Shown here piece after piece: positions 9,697-22,983 of a stretch of DNA of 64,000 nt. Source of the stretch: Cornus controversa. Its lineage: Eukaryota; Streptophyta; Magnoliopsida; Cornales; Cornaceae. The stretch's first letter is position 1; every line of letters starts with the position of its first letter. The position numbers and the translations under genes were made by a program. The DNA lies in NCBI GenBank assembly GCA_026545225.1, contig CM048853.1, forward strand, positions 42,734,755 through 42,798,754. The letters run 5' to 3'. The notes below the pieces were generated by a model. It was not told the DNA's origin, did no database searches, and saw only the letters and a program-made list of their open reading frames with translations.

Positions 9697-12600
9697 ATGG
9701 CTTCTTCCTCTCTCTGGTTTGCGGCCACTTCCGCTGCCGGAACCCGCACTGGTTTCCGACACGACACTGCCGGATTCTTACACTCTGGTGCCCGTCCGGT
9801 TTTCCAATTCAGGGCTCAGAGGTCCGATGTTAGGTGCTCTCTGGACTCCAAGGTCTCTGACATGAGCGTTAACGGTACTGAATTAAATCTTCCCATTTAC
9901 TATATATATGTTCATATATGTCCGGAGGTAGTGATAACTGTGCTGTTTGTACTTTTTTTTTTTAATGTTATCAGCTGGGATTTTACCGTGAATTTGGGGA
10001 ATTTAAATCAAATTTGAATTTAATTTGGTTAAATTTATATACATGTTAATATATATATACATGCATGTTCATATATGTCCAGAGGTAGTGCTAACTGTGC
10101 TGTTTGTATCTTTTTTGTTCTACGATTTCCTTGGACTTCAGGGTTCCTATCTGATGGTCATAGTTGTGGTACCGTAAACGTTATCAGTTATTATGAATTT
10201 GGGAATTTTAATCAAATTTGAATTTAATTTGGTTAAATTTGAACCCAGTTTGGTTGAATTTGTACCGACTAGATGGTTGGTTCAGTATGTATATTAGTGG
10301 TTTCAGTTCTGCTAAAGTCTATAGAGGAGATAAAGATAAGGTTTGAAAGGCTGCTGTGGAGGATTTGGGTATAGATATATGTCCGCCTTAGTGTAGTAAT
10401 TTCCTAACCCTTTCATTTGGTTTATATGAAAGCGGAAGAAAATAAAAGGAAACACTACTTTTATACTTCAATATATTTATGTGTGACTGTTTGTGTGCTT
10501 ATACATGCATATATGTATGTATATGTGTAGGTATATGATGTAACTAATGTCTAAAGGCAGTGATTATTGTGATGTTTGTTATCTATGCTGTCCCAGCATA
10601 TTGGTGTGAATTCATGGTTTTTATTGGATGGTTATAGTTGCTGTACAGTAAGTGTTATCAAGTGGAACGTGCTCCAAATTTGGGGGCACTTAAATAAAAT
10701 TGGACTAATTTGGTGGATTTTAATTTGAAACTGCCTTCATTTATATTCAACTTTGAGAGAGAGAGAGAGAGAGAGAGATGGATGGTTGTTAGTTGGTTAT
10801 GTTGTATATGTCACTGGTTTGAGTTCTACTACAGAAAAGATAAAGTTAGATTAAATTTGTAGGATAGTTGGGGTGGACTTGATGCACGGATTTCTGTTCC
10901 CCTGGTCGATAATTTCCTAACCCTCTTATTTGGTTCAATGGTTTGCAAGAAAGTGCAAGAAAATAAAAGAAAGGATTGTAAAATCTTAAAAAATGATCTA
11001 TCTGATTCGTCTCAAATGTTTATTTCTTTTTTCGTTATATTTATCTAGTATTTTAAAAAATGGTCTATGTGAGTTGTTTGTTGGTCTCATTAGCAAAGTA
11101 TAATAGACCATTCTTTTGGGAAGACCAATGAAGTCCCATTAGTCAAATGAAATAGATCATTCTTCTGGGAAGACCATTGAAAGAATTTCATAATATTGTT
11201 GATCGGAAAATTTAAGAAATCCTTTTCATTATCAGATATTTTCATTAGATATAAACAATATAAAGTTCTGCTCAAAGCAACTCCAATAGAAATATTTGGT
11301 TTAGATGATTCATTTTTGAGAAATTAGAACAAGAAACACGAGGCTTAAAGTTCCATTTATTTTTATTTTCTTTTTTAATTTCTCAGTAATCTAATGGTGG
11401 AAAAGACTAAATATTATTTGACTCAGTTGAGTTGAATCTTATATTCTTTCAGGTCCTAAAAAATGAACACTTAAGATTCAAACCATTGTATTTCTTTCAT
11501 TCACTTGTCAATCAAATAGAGGGGAAAAATTGAAGTAATAGGAAATTTCCCAGGAAAATGAGCTGAAAGATTGAGTTGAAAAAAAGTAACTGAGGAAGGG
11601 CACTCTACCATCTTTAGATTTGTCCTCAAGACAGCTCTAGAAGATATTTAAACTTTTGAACTTCTAGTTTATGGAACAAACTTATGCAATTTTATGGAAG
11701 ATAAGGCATCAGTTGTTCGTTCTTTTATAATATTATGGGACAGCCAAAGTTGTTTGATGTTGGATGATCAAGTTTTTTATTTTTCCCCTGTAAATTTTAG
11801 TTAGATGTATTAATATGAGATACTTTCTTGGCAACCACTGAAATGGATGCATTACTGCAGCTCCAAAGGGGTTATTTCCACCAGAACCTGAACATTATCG
11901 GGGACCCAAGCTGAAAGTGGCTATTATTGGAGCTGGGCTTGCTGGTATGTCGACTGCTGTGGAGCTTTTGGATCAAGGCCATGAGGTTTAGCTCCTCATT
12001 TTTTAAGTTCTTGTGATACTTGTGTTCATGTATTTATCCTGGGATTCCTATCTTTCTTATGCCGTTATGTTGACCACACTCAAATTTTTCTCTCTGTTTT
12101 TTTGTTCTTTTCTCTTTTTTCCTTTTTTTGTTTGGGGTAACGGAGGGTGCCCTACTTCCTTTGGGGGTGGGACTAATCCTTTAGGATACCTGCATTTACA
12201 TTGGTATCGGGTTAGCCAGGGCTGAGGTTAAATGTCCCAAGAATTGAGCACGAGACCTCTAGATTTTGCCCAAAGGCTCTTTGCCAACTCAGCTACCCTG
12301 TGGAGGTTCAGATTCAAAATTTTCAATCTTTGAGAAAATGAGAAATATAACATAAGTTTCAGATCATCATTTTTTCAGTTTTACTCAAATTTATTTATTT
12401 ATTCATGCAATTTTTATCTATCGTATTTTTTGTACCATTTCTTGAATGTGAAAGTTGCATTGACTTTTGAAATATACATTAAATATATCTAACTATATAG
12501 TACCATTAGGGAAGATTATTTCTACTTAATTTGGGTGGTATACTAACTTTCAATGGCAACAAAACTTAGTAATGTTCATATTTTGGTTTCTTCAGGTGGA

Positions 12601-15600
12601 TATATACGAGTCAAGGTCTTTCATTGGTGGAAAAGTGGGTTCATTTGTTGATAAACGTGGAAATCACGTTGAAATGGGACTTCATGTTTTCTTTGGTTGC
12701 TACAGTAATCTTTTCCGGTTGTTGAAAAAGGTAAAGACAACTTGCTTAATAATAGGGTTTTGTGTAGGGCATAATTTTTCCCCTTCCTCATTGTTTTTTT
12801 TTCCTTTTTTTTGTTTGTGTGATAAAATAATTATAATATCTGCTTATATTATTAATTGAAGGATAAAATTTAGAGTTATGCTACAAGGCCTGATCCCGGA
12901 CTGTGAGATGGTGGACCCCACCCACCCCCTTTCACAGTCGGTGAGTCAGAGGTCGGGGCTTTTATCACTTTCTTTAAATTTATCCTGCCATAAAAAGATT
13001 TTTCATGTGTTTAAATATAGTTCTTTGAAATTTAGATGATTAATTAAATGAGGATTGCTAAATGAGAAACTTCTTTTTAACCAATAAGCTATAGCTAGAT
13101 ACTTTACCTTACTGGAAAAAAACTATAGCTAGCATCTACATTTCAAAAAAAAAAAAAAAGGAAAGAAAAAGAAAGAAGGATCTCCATGGAACTAATTTCC
13201 ATTTGAATTACCACCGGGCCATTGGTGGTATGAGCTCTCCTCTCCAAATAGGTGGAGAGCAGTTTGCTCATGTGGGTAGTGTGGTGTCGTGAGTGCGAGT
13301 GTGTTGCTTACTAACACCCCAACAAAAAAAAAAAGAGAGAGAGAGAGAGAGAAGAAAAACATTTCCATTTTGAATTCAATTTAAGTACAGGAATAAAAAT
13401 AAATAAATGAACTTCCATTTGAATTAGCTGCACCACTCTAGTGTTGCTCATACATTGTTGCAACATACTAGTGCCTCACTTATATTTCCCATGCAGCTAG
13501 CAGCCTTGAGAGTTATAGGTGCCCTTTTGGATTTAAATTGAAGAACTGACTACTTGTTTGGTTAGGTTCACCTAATGGCTGGATTTTGGACTACAAAATC
13601 AGTTGGATAGATCATAGACCTTATTTAATCTAGTTTCAACATGTATCATATCGCCAAGGTTGGTTGGATTGAACTCTGTGATATGACCTCATGATTCAGT
13701 ATGATTGGTGATGTTCTGCAGACCTTAATGCAGTCGCAGTTGTGACTAAAACTGAAGCCAGTCCCGTGTAACATCCTATAGTGGTCTATTTAATTATCCA
13801 AATACTCGGTGCATTAGTATTTTTCTGGGAACTTCTGAGTGGTGTGAGAGAAAAATTAGGTGTAGCACTCATTGGTGAGAAAATTAGAGAGAGTAGACTT
13901 AGATGGTTATAATAGACTAGTGATTATAGAAGGTAAAAGACGGAGAGGGCGACCAAAAATAACATGGGATGAGGTTATTAAAATTGACTTAAAAAAGTTA
14001 AATATAGTAAGTGAAATGGCATGTAATAGAAAAGATTGGAGACAGAGAATTCATGTGGCCGGCCCCATTCATATGGGATTAAGGCAAGGATGATGATGAT
14101 GGGAACTTCTGTGTGCTGTTAGTATACTGGTTCAGAATTGTGGTTGCTCGGCAGTTACTCCATCTGATTCCCTGCACTTGATGATATGGAACTTTCATCC
14201 ATTCTGCAAATTCATATTATACATTTGAATTCAATATGCTAATTCTTCTTTGAGATAATGGTCTCTGATTGTTTTTTTGGATGCCTGCGTAAACGTAGGT
14301 GGGTGCTGAGAGAAACCTGCTTGTGAAGGAGCATACTCACACTTTTGTTAACAAAGGGGGTGATATTGGTGGTATGACTGCTTAAAAATGTTACCTTATA
14401 ATATATATGCTTTACATCTTGATGTTGTTTTGACCTAAACTAAATTTGAAAGAAAATTTCTTTTCAGTTGCAGTCGTATGAAATGTCAATTATGTGAATC
14501 ATTTTAATTGAAATTGTATTGTGTATAACATAATTTCCTACTGCAGAACTCGATTTTCGATTTCCAATTGGAGCACCATTACATGGAATCCAGGCCTTTT
14601 TGTCTACAAATCAGCTTAAGGTATTATTTATGCATTAAGGTGAACTGAATCGCACGCGTGTTCCCATTTCTTTATGTGATCAACCCCATCTCTACTCAAC
14701 AACGACACTCCATTTTAAGAATTTATGACTACCTTTGACAAGCAACCAGTGTAGAATCCTCACAAAAGCAGGCATCTTCTTGGAAAACATTCCCACCATC
14801 ATATCCCACAACATTGGCATCTCCTTCAAACACTATCGGTTATATTTTGCATCATAACCTGATACATTGTTTTTCCCTGCCCCTTATTGCAATTCCCTGC
14901 CATCAATATAAACCCTGTCATGGGCTTGCTGCTATTACACTGCTATCATAACCATCAATTTCAAGTTGTCACACATGCAGATGCTTTACCACCCTCAGTG
15001 AAATACCAATTCTTTCAGTTTACTATACAGACTCAAAATTTTATGCTTTATGTCAAAGGTCAAAAAATACATATATTACATGTATTTATTTTTTCTCCTA
15101 AGTATTCCAAAATAATTGAATCAAACAGTTCCTAAGTTCTTTGCCTGATTGGGATCTTGATTTTGATGTATTTCCCATTTATGTGTTGTTCAAGCGCAGC
15201 CTTATGATAAAGCAAGAAATGCCTTGGCACTTGCCTTAAGTCCGGTTGTGCGGGCTCTTGTTGATCCAGATGGAGCTCTGAGGGACATACGGAATTTGGA
15301 TAGTGTGAGAATGACCTCCTTCTATATAGTGCTTTAAATTACAATTCTTTATTGTGCTCAGGAGTTTTCAGTTTTTTTTCTTCTTTTTTTCCCCCCCTGT
15401 AATTAGGAGTTGGCAGTTCTCATGGAGAGAGCTGTATATCTTTCATTGACTGAATCTGTGAAACTGTTTCATGATTTTTTTACAGATAAGCTTCTCTGAT
15501 TGGTTCTTGTCCAAAGGGGGAACACGCATGAGTATCCAGAGAATGTGGGACCCTGTTGCATATGCCCTTGGGTTTATCGACTGTGATAATATCAGTGCAC

Positions 15601-18600
15601 GTTGTATGCTCACTATATTCTCGTTGTTTGCCACTAAGACGGAGGCTTCCCTACTACGCATGCTTAAAGGCTCTCCTGATGTTTATTTGAGTGGTCCCAT
15701 CAAAAAATATATCACAGACAAAGGGGGCAGGTATGGATGTGAATATAGAAACTGTTAGCAACCGTGGTAGGGTATTATATTAAAATTGCTTCCGTTCTCA
15801 TTTACCTATTCATTCCTTCTCCATGTGGAATTTATTTCTCTGCTAGAACAGGTTCCATCTCAGGTGGGGATGCAGAGAGATACTTTATGATAGAACTGCT
15901 GATGGAGACACATATGTCACAGGAGTTGCTATTTCCAAGGTAGATGGGGGTGCTTTTTTACTCTAAATTTGAGATAGACAGTGGTTATATTTTTATCCTA
16001 GAATTAGGAAAGGAGAAACAAAGAACTTATAAAGCTTTAAAATTAATCATAATCACTTTAGTCTATAAAAAATATTTGAAGGATCGAAGTCATATACCAT
16101 GAAATTTTGACAACTATATACTTCAAGCTAAAAAAATGAATTTAAAATGGGAAGCTACATGCTGTATTGAGGACCCTAAGCTACAGTTGACAGATTCTGA
16201 CTTAACATTTATTGACGGTTTGACATTTGTGCATGGAGCATTTCCTTTGATGATTAACTCCCAATAATTCTCTTATTCTTTCAGGCTACACAAAAGAAAA
16301 TTGTGAAAGCTGATGCTTATGTTGCAGGTTTGTTAATAACTATTTTTCCATAATTTATATTCTTCTATCCATTTTAAGTATTTAAACTTATTAAAATTCT
16401 CCATTTGATGGCAGCATGTGACGTCCCTGGAATTAAAAGATTAGTTCCACCACAATGGAGGGAGTTGGAATTTTTTGATAATATCTATAAACTAGTTGGA
16501 GTGCCTGTCGTCACAGTGCAACTTAGATACAATGGCTGGGTCACAGAGTTACAGGATCTAGAACGGTCAAGGTGATTGTCTTATGTTTTATGAAGTACTG
16601 GTGTATTAATGTGAATTTCTAATTTTGAGGGGTCAAGAATTTTTTCTGCTTTCACTTAACAATAATGTCCAATGGAAAGTGGATAATCTCTTGCTTGTCA
16701 TTTATCTTAATTTTCTGTTCGTAAAATGGCAGGCAATTGAGGCAAGCTATAGGCTTGGATAATCTCCTTTACACCCCAGATGCAGATTTTTCTTGCTTTG
16801 CAGACCTTGCACTAACATCCCCAGAGGATTATTACCTTGAAGGACAAGGTTCATTACTTCAGTAAGGATACTTATCTTTGTTTTACCTTATATCATTGTC
16901 AGAATCATCGTTGTTTGTACATTTGTGACATGACACAGCTGATAAACCTATACATGTTTCTACTTAAATAAAGTAGTTGGTAACTATTAATCTGTTAATT
17001 TTAGTAGAAGATCCTTTGCCACCATAATATATTTTTTGGACTTAATTTGGTTGTGCAAAAAATATCTTTAACATTATTAGATGTATTCCTGATCAATGAC
17101 TTCATTTGTTTAAACTGCATGCAAATTGCGCATGATATATGAGAACTGATGTATCTGACTATCTGTCATTATACTTAGCATCATATTGGTTGGTTAGCTG
17201 GGTAAACCCGGTGACCTCTAGGTGTAACATACTTTATCAATGAACTTTGTTATTATAACGAAGTATAATACAATAAACTGTTGTTGATATGTTAGTCAGA
17301 GTATTTGTTGCCTTAATCCCTATCGTAATTTACTAAATTGGAACATTCTTCAAATAAAATAATGCAAATTCAGTTCAGAAATTCCCTTCTTTTTTAATTA
17401 GCATGATTGCATGTATTTCTGCATCTTTTTTTTTTTCTTCTCTAGATGAAGGTTATTTTCTCGTGTTGTTTGCTTCCAGTGAGGTTCTCCTTGTCGTTTT
17501 GCTTCTGATTATATACTGTATTCTTCAACTTATTCTGACATCCGACATTTCCATGATTTAGTTTCAGTTTTTGAGTGGATTGGTTGTTTTTATTTATTAC
17601 AAAACATGTTTTTGACCTCAATACTTTTCTCCATATATTGCTTATAAATCCCCTAAAACTTTTGCAAACTACTTCAAATCATTGTACCTGTCTTGGCATT
17701 CATTTGAATCTTTGTTTTACTAAAAGTTATTTCTTCTTACAGATGTGTGCTTACACCTGGTGATCCCTACATGCCGTTACCAAATGATGAAATTATAAAG
17801 AGAGTTGCAAGACAGGTCAGTGCCATCTAAGGAGGATCCTTGTATTCTTTTTGCATGGTGTTTTTTTTGTTTTAGTAACTCCATCATTAATACATCGCGG
17901 TATTAACTGTAACATCATGATATACAAGTATAAAACATCAAAGATCCCAGAAATCTTAAAAATTTCATCATAAAAAACACAGATTGAAATAGTTATACAG
18001 GTATGGCAGACATAGTCTTAAATATATTGGGGCCTCATGTTGCAGCTTATAATGAGCTTATGAATTGGTAGCAAATACTATAAAAGCATGTCAGAGGGTG
18101 CTTACGAGAGCAGTTTATTACAAGCAGATCCCTATAATTATAATAATTGTGCAAAATAACAAAAATATTGTTACAGCATGTTATAAGCTCTAGCCTCTTT
18201 CTCATAAGTGATTATGTAAGTTGAAAATAAGCTGCCACAAAGAAGCGCTAAAGGCACATCATAGGCTCTACCTTGCTATTCATCATGTCATTCCATACAT
18301 AGTAAGATCAAAAATAAAAACCAAAGATTATATAAAAACACATCTATTTTAATTTATATTTTCAACAGAATTGAATATAAGTTAGGTATACTACTCTTAA
18401 TGTTTAAAAGTATATTAAAGTAACAATAAACCTACACTTTTCAAAGGGTCATTAGTGTGGTTGCTGTTAATCGAGGGTGCTGGGAGGGGCAGATTGGATA
18501 TAGATCTAGCCTTTGGCATTATTTGCACAAAGAATAAATTTACACTTATCACATGAAATAAAATAAAGAAATTACCTGGTAATTATATATCATAAGTTTG

Positions 18601-21255
18601 GGGCTTTTCTTTAAGAAGTACACTAAAATAACAATAAACCTACACTTTTCAAAGGGTCATTAGTGTGGTAGCCATTAATCGAGGGTGCTGGGAGGGGCAG
18701 ATTGGATATAGATCTAGCCTTTGGCATTATTTGCGCAGAGAATAAATTTACACTTGTCACATGAAATAAAATAAAGAAATTACCTGGTAATTATATATCA
18801 TAAGTTCGGGGCTTTTCTGAAGTTAATATCTTTAAAGTTCTAAAATTTCTTCAAATATTGAATAAACTTAGATATTTGCAAACACTGCATTCAAAAAACT
18901 TGAGGTAAAAAAACTTCCGGGAAAAAAAAACTTGGGTAGAAAAAAAAAAGCCATTACCTAGTATTTGTCCCACTGATGTCGGATTTAGAAGGGTGGATTT
19001 GGGACACATTAAAGTTTTGACAAATTTGCTAAAAGTGACTGCTTGCATACTTGTCACAGTCTCATGCTTGGCAGTCCTACGTTTCACCGTTGCACCAAGC
19101 AATGACCCCTTATTAGAGGCCAACTTAGAGTTGCTATTTCTACAACATGGAGAATGGTGTGTTTCAGTATTCTTTATAATCGCAAGTTTATGGCTTTTCT
19201 ATCCAATCTCCAATGATTATCAGTTTTGTTATATATTATTGCCAACTGCACTTGTACACTGAAACCAGATTAGCCATATCAAATATTGGATGGGCTTCTT
19301 CAGTTTCAGCCACAAGTTGTACTGGCAAAACTGTATTTCCTTTTCTTTTAGAGGAAAAAAAATAAAAAATTGGAAACCATCGACGGAAAAACTTTATAAA
19401 CATTAAGAATCAAATCCTAAATCCTCTGTTCTCTTAAGATGCCATGTCAGTGGCAAAGAAACTTATTGGCCAACGCTTAGAACCATGATAAACTGCTTTT
19501 CTGATGGAAAACAAGTTATTCCGAAAGGGTTAAAGTACAAAGGAGAGGAACAGACTTCCTTCACTGAAAAAAGCAAAGTTAATGCTGCAATCAAGAACCA
19601 ACAAATGAAAATACAGAGGAATCCAATCTCCATAATTTCACTCCCCTATATGCCATCTTCTTTGACGTAATCATCTGCTTTTTTGTAGTCCTGGGAGTTT
19701 AGTCAGTATGCTTCTTAATGGAAAATGCAACAGCCTCTCAAGTAAAGAAACATTCATATGACCCATTTTTCCCTTTTAAATCTACTCAACACATCACCTT
19801 CCACCAAGAAATTTGAGAAGCACCTTTGCTTTGCCTTCTTGAGGCCGCAAGAATAGCTAACTGTTGCTTTCTTCATTATTCACATGTCGAAAAACAGAAT
19901 TGGCCTTCATGATGTTGCACTATACTCCCAAATACCAAGTTTATTTAAATTACCAAGATAGCAATAAAAAATGAGCTTGTATGCACCTTAGTGGGGAGGT
20001 GACGCAACTTTTGGCAATCCTTGGTCTCAGAAGGTTTGAAGAAAAAACACCCTTTAAACCCAGTGGAATAAAAGAAAGAAGAATTACTTTCAGCTCCTTA
20101 GACATGGAAGCCCAAAGAGAATTATAGGAGCTCAGACAATCTTTCCCTCAACTGTCTAGCACCTTTTTCACCAATTTATTATTAGGTTTAACATATATTG
20201 GCCAAATCAAAAAAGTAACACCAGATTGAAACATAGAGTCATAATGAAGGAAGAGGTGGTCAGTTGTTTCTCCCACTTAACAACATGATGGGCAAACACA
20301 GGAAGAGTTCGATCTCATATATTTCCAATGTTTCAAAAAGTTTTGAAACATAAATGAATTCATGAAGTTTAGGAAGAATGAACTTTTGGTTGTTTTGCAG
20401 AATTAAAGAAAATGTCCAGTTAAAAGAGAGATTGTGTTAGAATGTAAACATAGTCTTTTTCTAATTTGGTTTCTTCATATCAGGTATTAGCTTTGTTCCC
20501 GTCCTCTCAAGGTCTGGAAGTTACTTGGTCATCTGTTGTCAAAATTGGGCAATCTTTATATCGTGAGGCACCTGGTAAAGATCCATTTAGACCTGATCAG
20601 AAAACACCCGTGAAAAATTTCTTCCTTGCTGGCTCGTACACTAAACAGGTAATGTTTGCTTTGATTCACTTTTCTCACTATACTCGTAATGCTGCCTTAT
20701 TGCATGTTTATTTGGGCTTGAATTCAATCAAGGAAAATTGATTTAATGGGATGATTCATGATCCAAAGATGTTTTTGAAAATTAATATTTGGATCTTTAT
20801 CATATCTGTGTTATCAATCACATGTGAGCCTGTCAACAACAAAACAATAATAAATATACCAATCGACAGAACTTTTATGATACATATTGCCAGATGATAT
20901 GGCATCATAGCTCGGTGAACAACAGTAACCATTTATTTTGATAAATCCCAGTTCTATAAATTCTTTTGATAGACTTTCCATATATCATTTGCTCTGCGTT
21001 AAACTGGAATTTGTTGTTTCTGATGAACATATGATTTTGTTAATAAAAGAAAATCCTTTTATGTGTTAAATGTTGTACTCTGTACAGGATTATATAGACA
21101 GCATGGAAGGTGCAACTCTTTCGGGCAGGCAAGCTTCTGCCTATATATGTGGTGCAGGGGAAGAACTTGTGTCCTTACGGAAGAAGCTTGTTGCCATTGA
21201 ATCAGAAGAATATGCGGAAGCTGCTGATATAGTGGATGAGTTGAGTCTTGTATAA
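9697..21255 (+). CDS. ZDS: Zeta-carotene desaturase, plastid, 14 exons
   Basis: Desaturates zeta-carotene via neurosporene to lycopene in the plastid, with FAD and plastoquinone. Exons: 9697-9874, 11861-11985, 12596-12730, 14299-14371, 14547-14620, 15200-15304, 15486-15730, 15852-15939, 16285-16327, 16415-16571, 16733-16861, 17743-17815, 20484-20648, 21088-21255. All junctions are GT..AG and keep frame, giving 585 aa, the usual size for plant ZDS. Residues 1-55 form a Ser/Ala/Arg-rich plastid transit peptide. Residues 79-88 ([10 protein letters not shown]) are the FAD dinucleotide fold. [16 protein letters not shown] and the C-terminal [18 protein letters not shown] (second FAD contact) are carotenoid-desaturase signatures. 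No frameshift or stop is present, so the gene looks functional. Introns 1 and 12 exceed 1.9 kb, and intron 12 contains a 208-bp tandem duplication and an antisense L1 relic. Confidence 0.97.
10755..10778. repeat. (GA)n microsatellite in ZDS intron 1
   Basis: An uninterrupted GA dinucleotide tract. The surrounding intron also repeats a segment twice (about 10010-10260 and 10490-10740), with GGTAGTG.TAACTGTG and AATTTGGTTAAATTTG words, which suggests old local duplication. Confidence 0.8.
12110..12306 (-). mobile_element. tRNA-derived SINE in ZDS intron 2, antisense
   Basis: Read on the minus strand from 12306, the sequence has a good RNA polymerase III A box (TAGCTGAGTTGG). About 35 bp later there is a weaker B box (GGTCTCGTGCTC). 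It ends in a purine/A-rich tail (the complement of the T-rich tract at 12110-12133). This arrangement resembles plant tRNA-derived SINEs of the Au type. No clear target duplication was found. Confidence 0.5.
13206..13353 (+). mobile_element. Possible SINE-like insertion in ZDS intron 3
   Basis: A segment starting ACCACCGGGCCATTGGTGG ends in an A-run followed by (GA)n. Similar sequence flanks it: ATTTCCATTTGAATT at about 13191 and ATTTCCATTTTGAATT at about 13362, which could be a target duplication. A third similar word at 13410 weakens this. No convincing B box. Confidence 0.35.
13848..14100 (+). mobile_element. 5'-truncated RTE-clade LINE 3' end in ZDS intron 3
   Basis: The translated remnant carries the C-terminal pattern [11 protein letters not shown] ... 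[15 protein letters not shown] ... [11 protein letters not shown], which parallels the end of the larger LINE at 21495-25612 (KENRLRW ... RRRGRPKLKWVKVVK ... RIHVADP). It ends in a GAT trinucleotide run, the simple-repeat tail typical of RTE elements. It has a frameshift after LRWL and is dead. Confidence 0.75.
18409..18821. repeat. 208-bp tandem duplication in ZDS intron 12
   Basis: Two nearly identical units start at about 18409 and 18617. The offset of the shared AACAATAAACCTACAC word is 208 bp. Both contain GGGTGCTGGGAGGGGCAG and end near TCATAAGTT(T/C)GGGGC. They differ at only a handful of positions, so the duplication is recent relative to other repeats here. Confidence 0.88.
19690..20335 (-). 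mobile_element. L1-type LINE remnant (zinc-binding RT C-terminal region), antisense in ZDS intron 12
   Basis: The minus-strand translation around 20310-20240 reads CVCPSCC then [13 protein letters not shown]. This matches the zf-RVT pattern (Cys-x2-Cys ... E-x-x-DHLF-x-x-C/H) at the C-terminus of plant L1 reverse transcriptases. It then continues with [19 protein letters not shown] sequence. Stops are present, so it is a fossil. Its ends were not delimited precisely. Confidence 0.5.
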
Positions 21256-21402
21256 ATAACAGATCACAATTTATTTGTTGAGCTCTAAACAAATTGTCTC
21301 AGTTTGCGGAGTTAGGTGGCGACTGGACGGAATTATGTATGTAATTTAGTTGAAATCACACAAAAGTGTAACGCAGAAATATTCCAGTTGTATCATGCAA
21401 TC

Positions 21403-21450
21403 AGTGCCAATGATTTGCTTTCTGCAGTTAATGTAATGTGACCACATTTT
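21403..21450 (+). repeat. ZDS 3'-flank word repeated beyond the LINE
   Basis: The sequence CCAATGATTTGCTTTCTGCAG ... TGTGACCAC (21409-21443) recurs in diverged form at 25878-25925, as CCAATGATTAATTAGCTTTCTGCAAT ... GTGACCAC. This suggests a local duplication of the ZDS downstream region, with the LINE lying between the two copies. Confidence 0.45.
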
Positions 21451-21769
21451 ATATATATATATATATAACTCTGTGAATGTTTTTTTATTTACACAGCTGG
21501 TCTCAAGCACGGATAAAGGAGGAGGGTTGCGTCAGGTAGCTTGACAGCCGACGTAAAACTATGTTATAACTAATATGAACATGAATCCTATGAATACACG
21601 AGTAAATACCAGGGCGTTCTCCTTAAGCGACGTGTTGCATTAGTTTTCGGATGTTTCAAAAAATGGGCAAGCGGCGCTGCATTGGCGCCCCGGTGCGGTA
21701 AAAAATGGACAAGGGTTCTCGCGTTTTTCTGGATGAGCGCGGATAAAGAAGTTAGCCCAGGATATTAGG

Positions 21770-22297
21770 CTTAGGATAGGGACTTGGAATATAGGAACTT
21801 TGACGGGTATGGGAATAGAGTTAGTAGACACTATGATTAGAAGAAAGATTAATATCCTATGTCTACGAGAAACTAAGTGGGTAGGTGAAAAAGTTAGAGA
21901 AATTGAAGGATATAAATTATACTTTACCGGAAAGACTAAATATAAGAATGAAGTAGGGATAATCATAGAGAAAAATTTAAAAGGTGATATAATAACCATT
22001 ACTAGAAAAGAAGATAAGATTATATTAGTAAAACTCGTATTAGGAGGACATATAGTTAATATAATTAGCACATATGCACCCCAAGTAGGATTAGATGACA
22101 ATATTAAAACATTTTTTTGGGAACATATGGATGAGTTGATGCAAGAGATACCCAAAGGAGAAAAAATGTATATAGGAGGAGACTTTAATGGCCATGTAGG
22201 AAAAGAGAGCGAAGGCTATGAAATGGTACATGGTGGGCATGGATATGGAGATAGAAATCATGTTGGGGACACTATTTTAGATTTTGCGGTGGCATAG
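21770..22297 (+). pseudogene. APE-type endonuclease domain of the RTE LINE
   Basis: The frame is open from about 21770 to the stop at 22295-22297. It reads LRIGTWNIGTL at the start, LCLRETKW (the E of the catalytic site), ISTYAPQVG and GGDFNGHVG (catalytic D and N) in the order found in exonuclease/endonuclease/phosphatase-fold LINE nucleases. The usual LQETKW is LRETKW here. A stop separates it from the rest of the polyprotein, so the LINE is degraded even though this domain is intact over about 175 codons. Confidence 0.8.
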
Positions 22298-22983
22298 AAC
22301 CTTATAATTAGGAACACATTTTCTATAAAGAGAGATGAACACTTAATAACCTTTAAAAGTGATTCAAATGTAAGCCAAATTGATTTCTTTTTAACTAGAA
22401 AGGTGGATAGACTAGCAAGCAAAGATTATAAGGTTATTCCGGAGAGAGTGTAACCTTACAACATAGCCTTCTTGTCCTAGATTTATGTATAAAAGGACAA
22501 CCAAAAAAGAGAAAAAGAACCATAAACCCAAGGATTAGGTGGTGGAATTTAAGAGGGGAGAAAATGAATTTGTTTAAAAATAATATGTTAAAAGAAGCAT
22601 CGTGAAATGTAGAAGATGAAACAAACTTAATGTGGAATAAGATGACTACATATATAAAAAGAGTGGCAAAAAAAGTTCTAGGAGAATCTAAAGGAACGAG
22701 ACCGTCATTTAAAGAAACTTGGTAGCAGAATGACAAGGTTCAAAAAATCGTAAAAGCAAAACGGAAATGCTATAAAGTTTGGTAAAAAAATAGGAATAAT
22801 GAAACTTTTAACAAATATAAAAAATAAATAAAGAAGTTAAGAAAGTTGTAAGTGAGGCAAAACATAGAGCATATGACGATTTCTATTCTAAACTAGGAAC
22901 AAAAGATGGAGAGAAGAATATATATAAACTTGCATATTAAATGTATTAAGAGTAAAAATTCACGGGTTTTAGTTTAGGACGAT

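Noticed and set aside
21640..22155. Minus-strand 171-codon frame opposite the LINE endonuclease
   Set aside because: It is the shadow of the plus-strand endonuclease, which has clear catalytic motifs.
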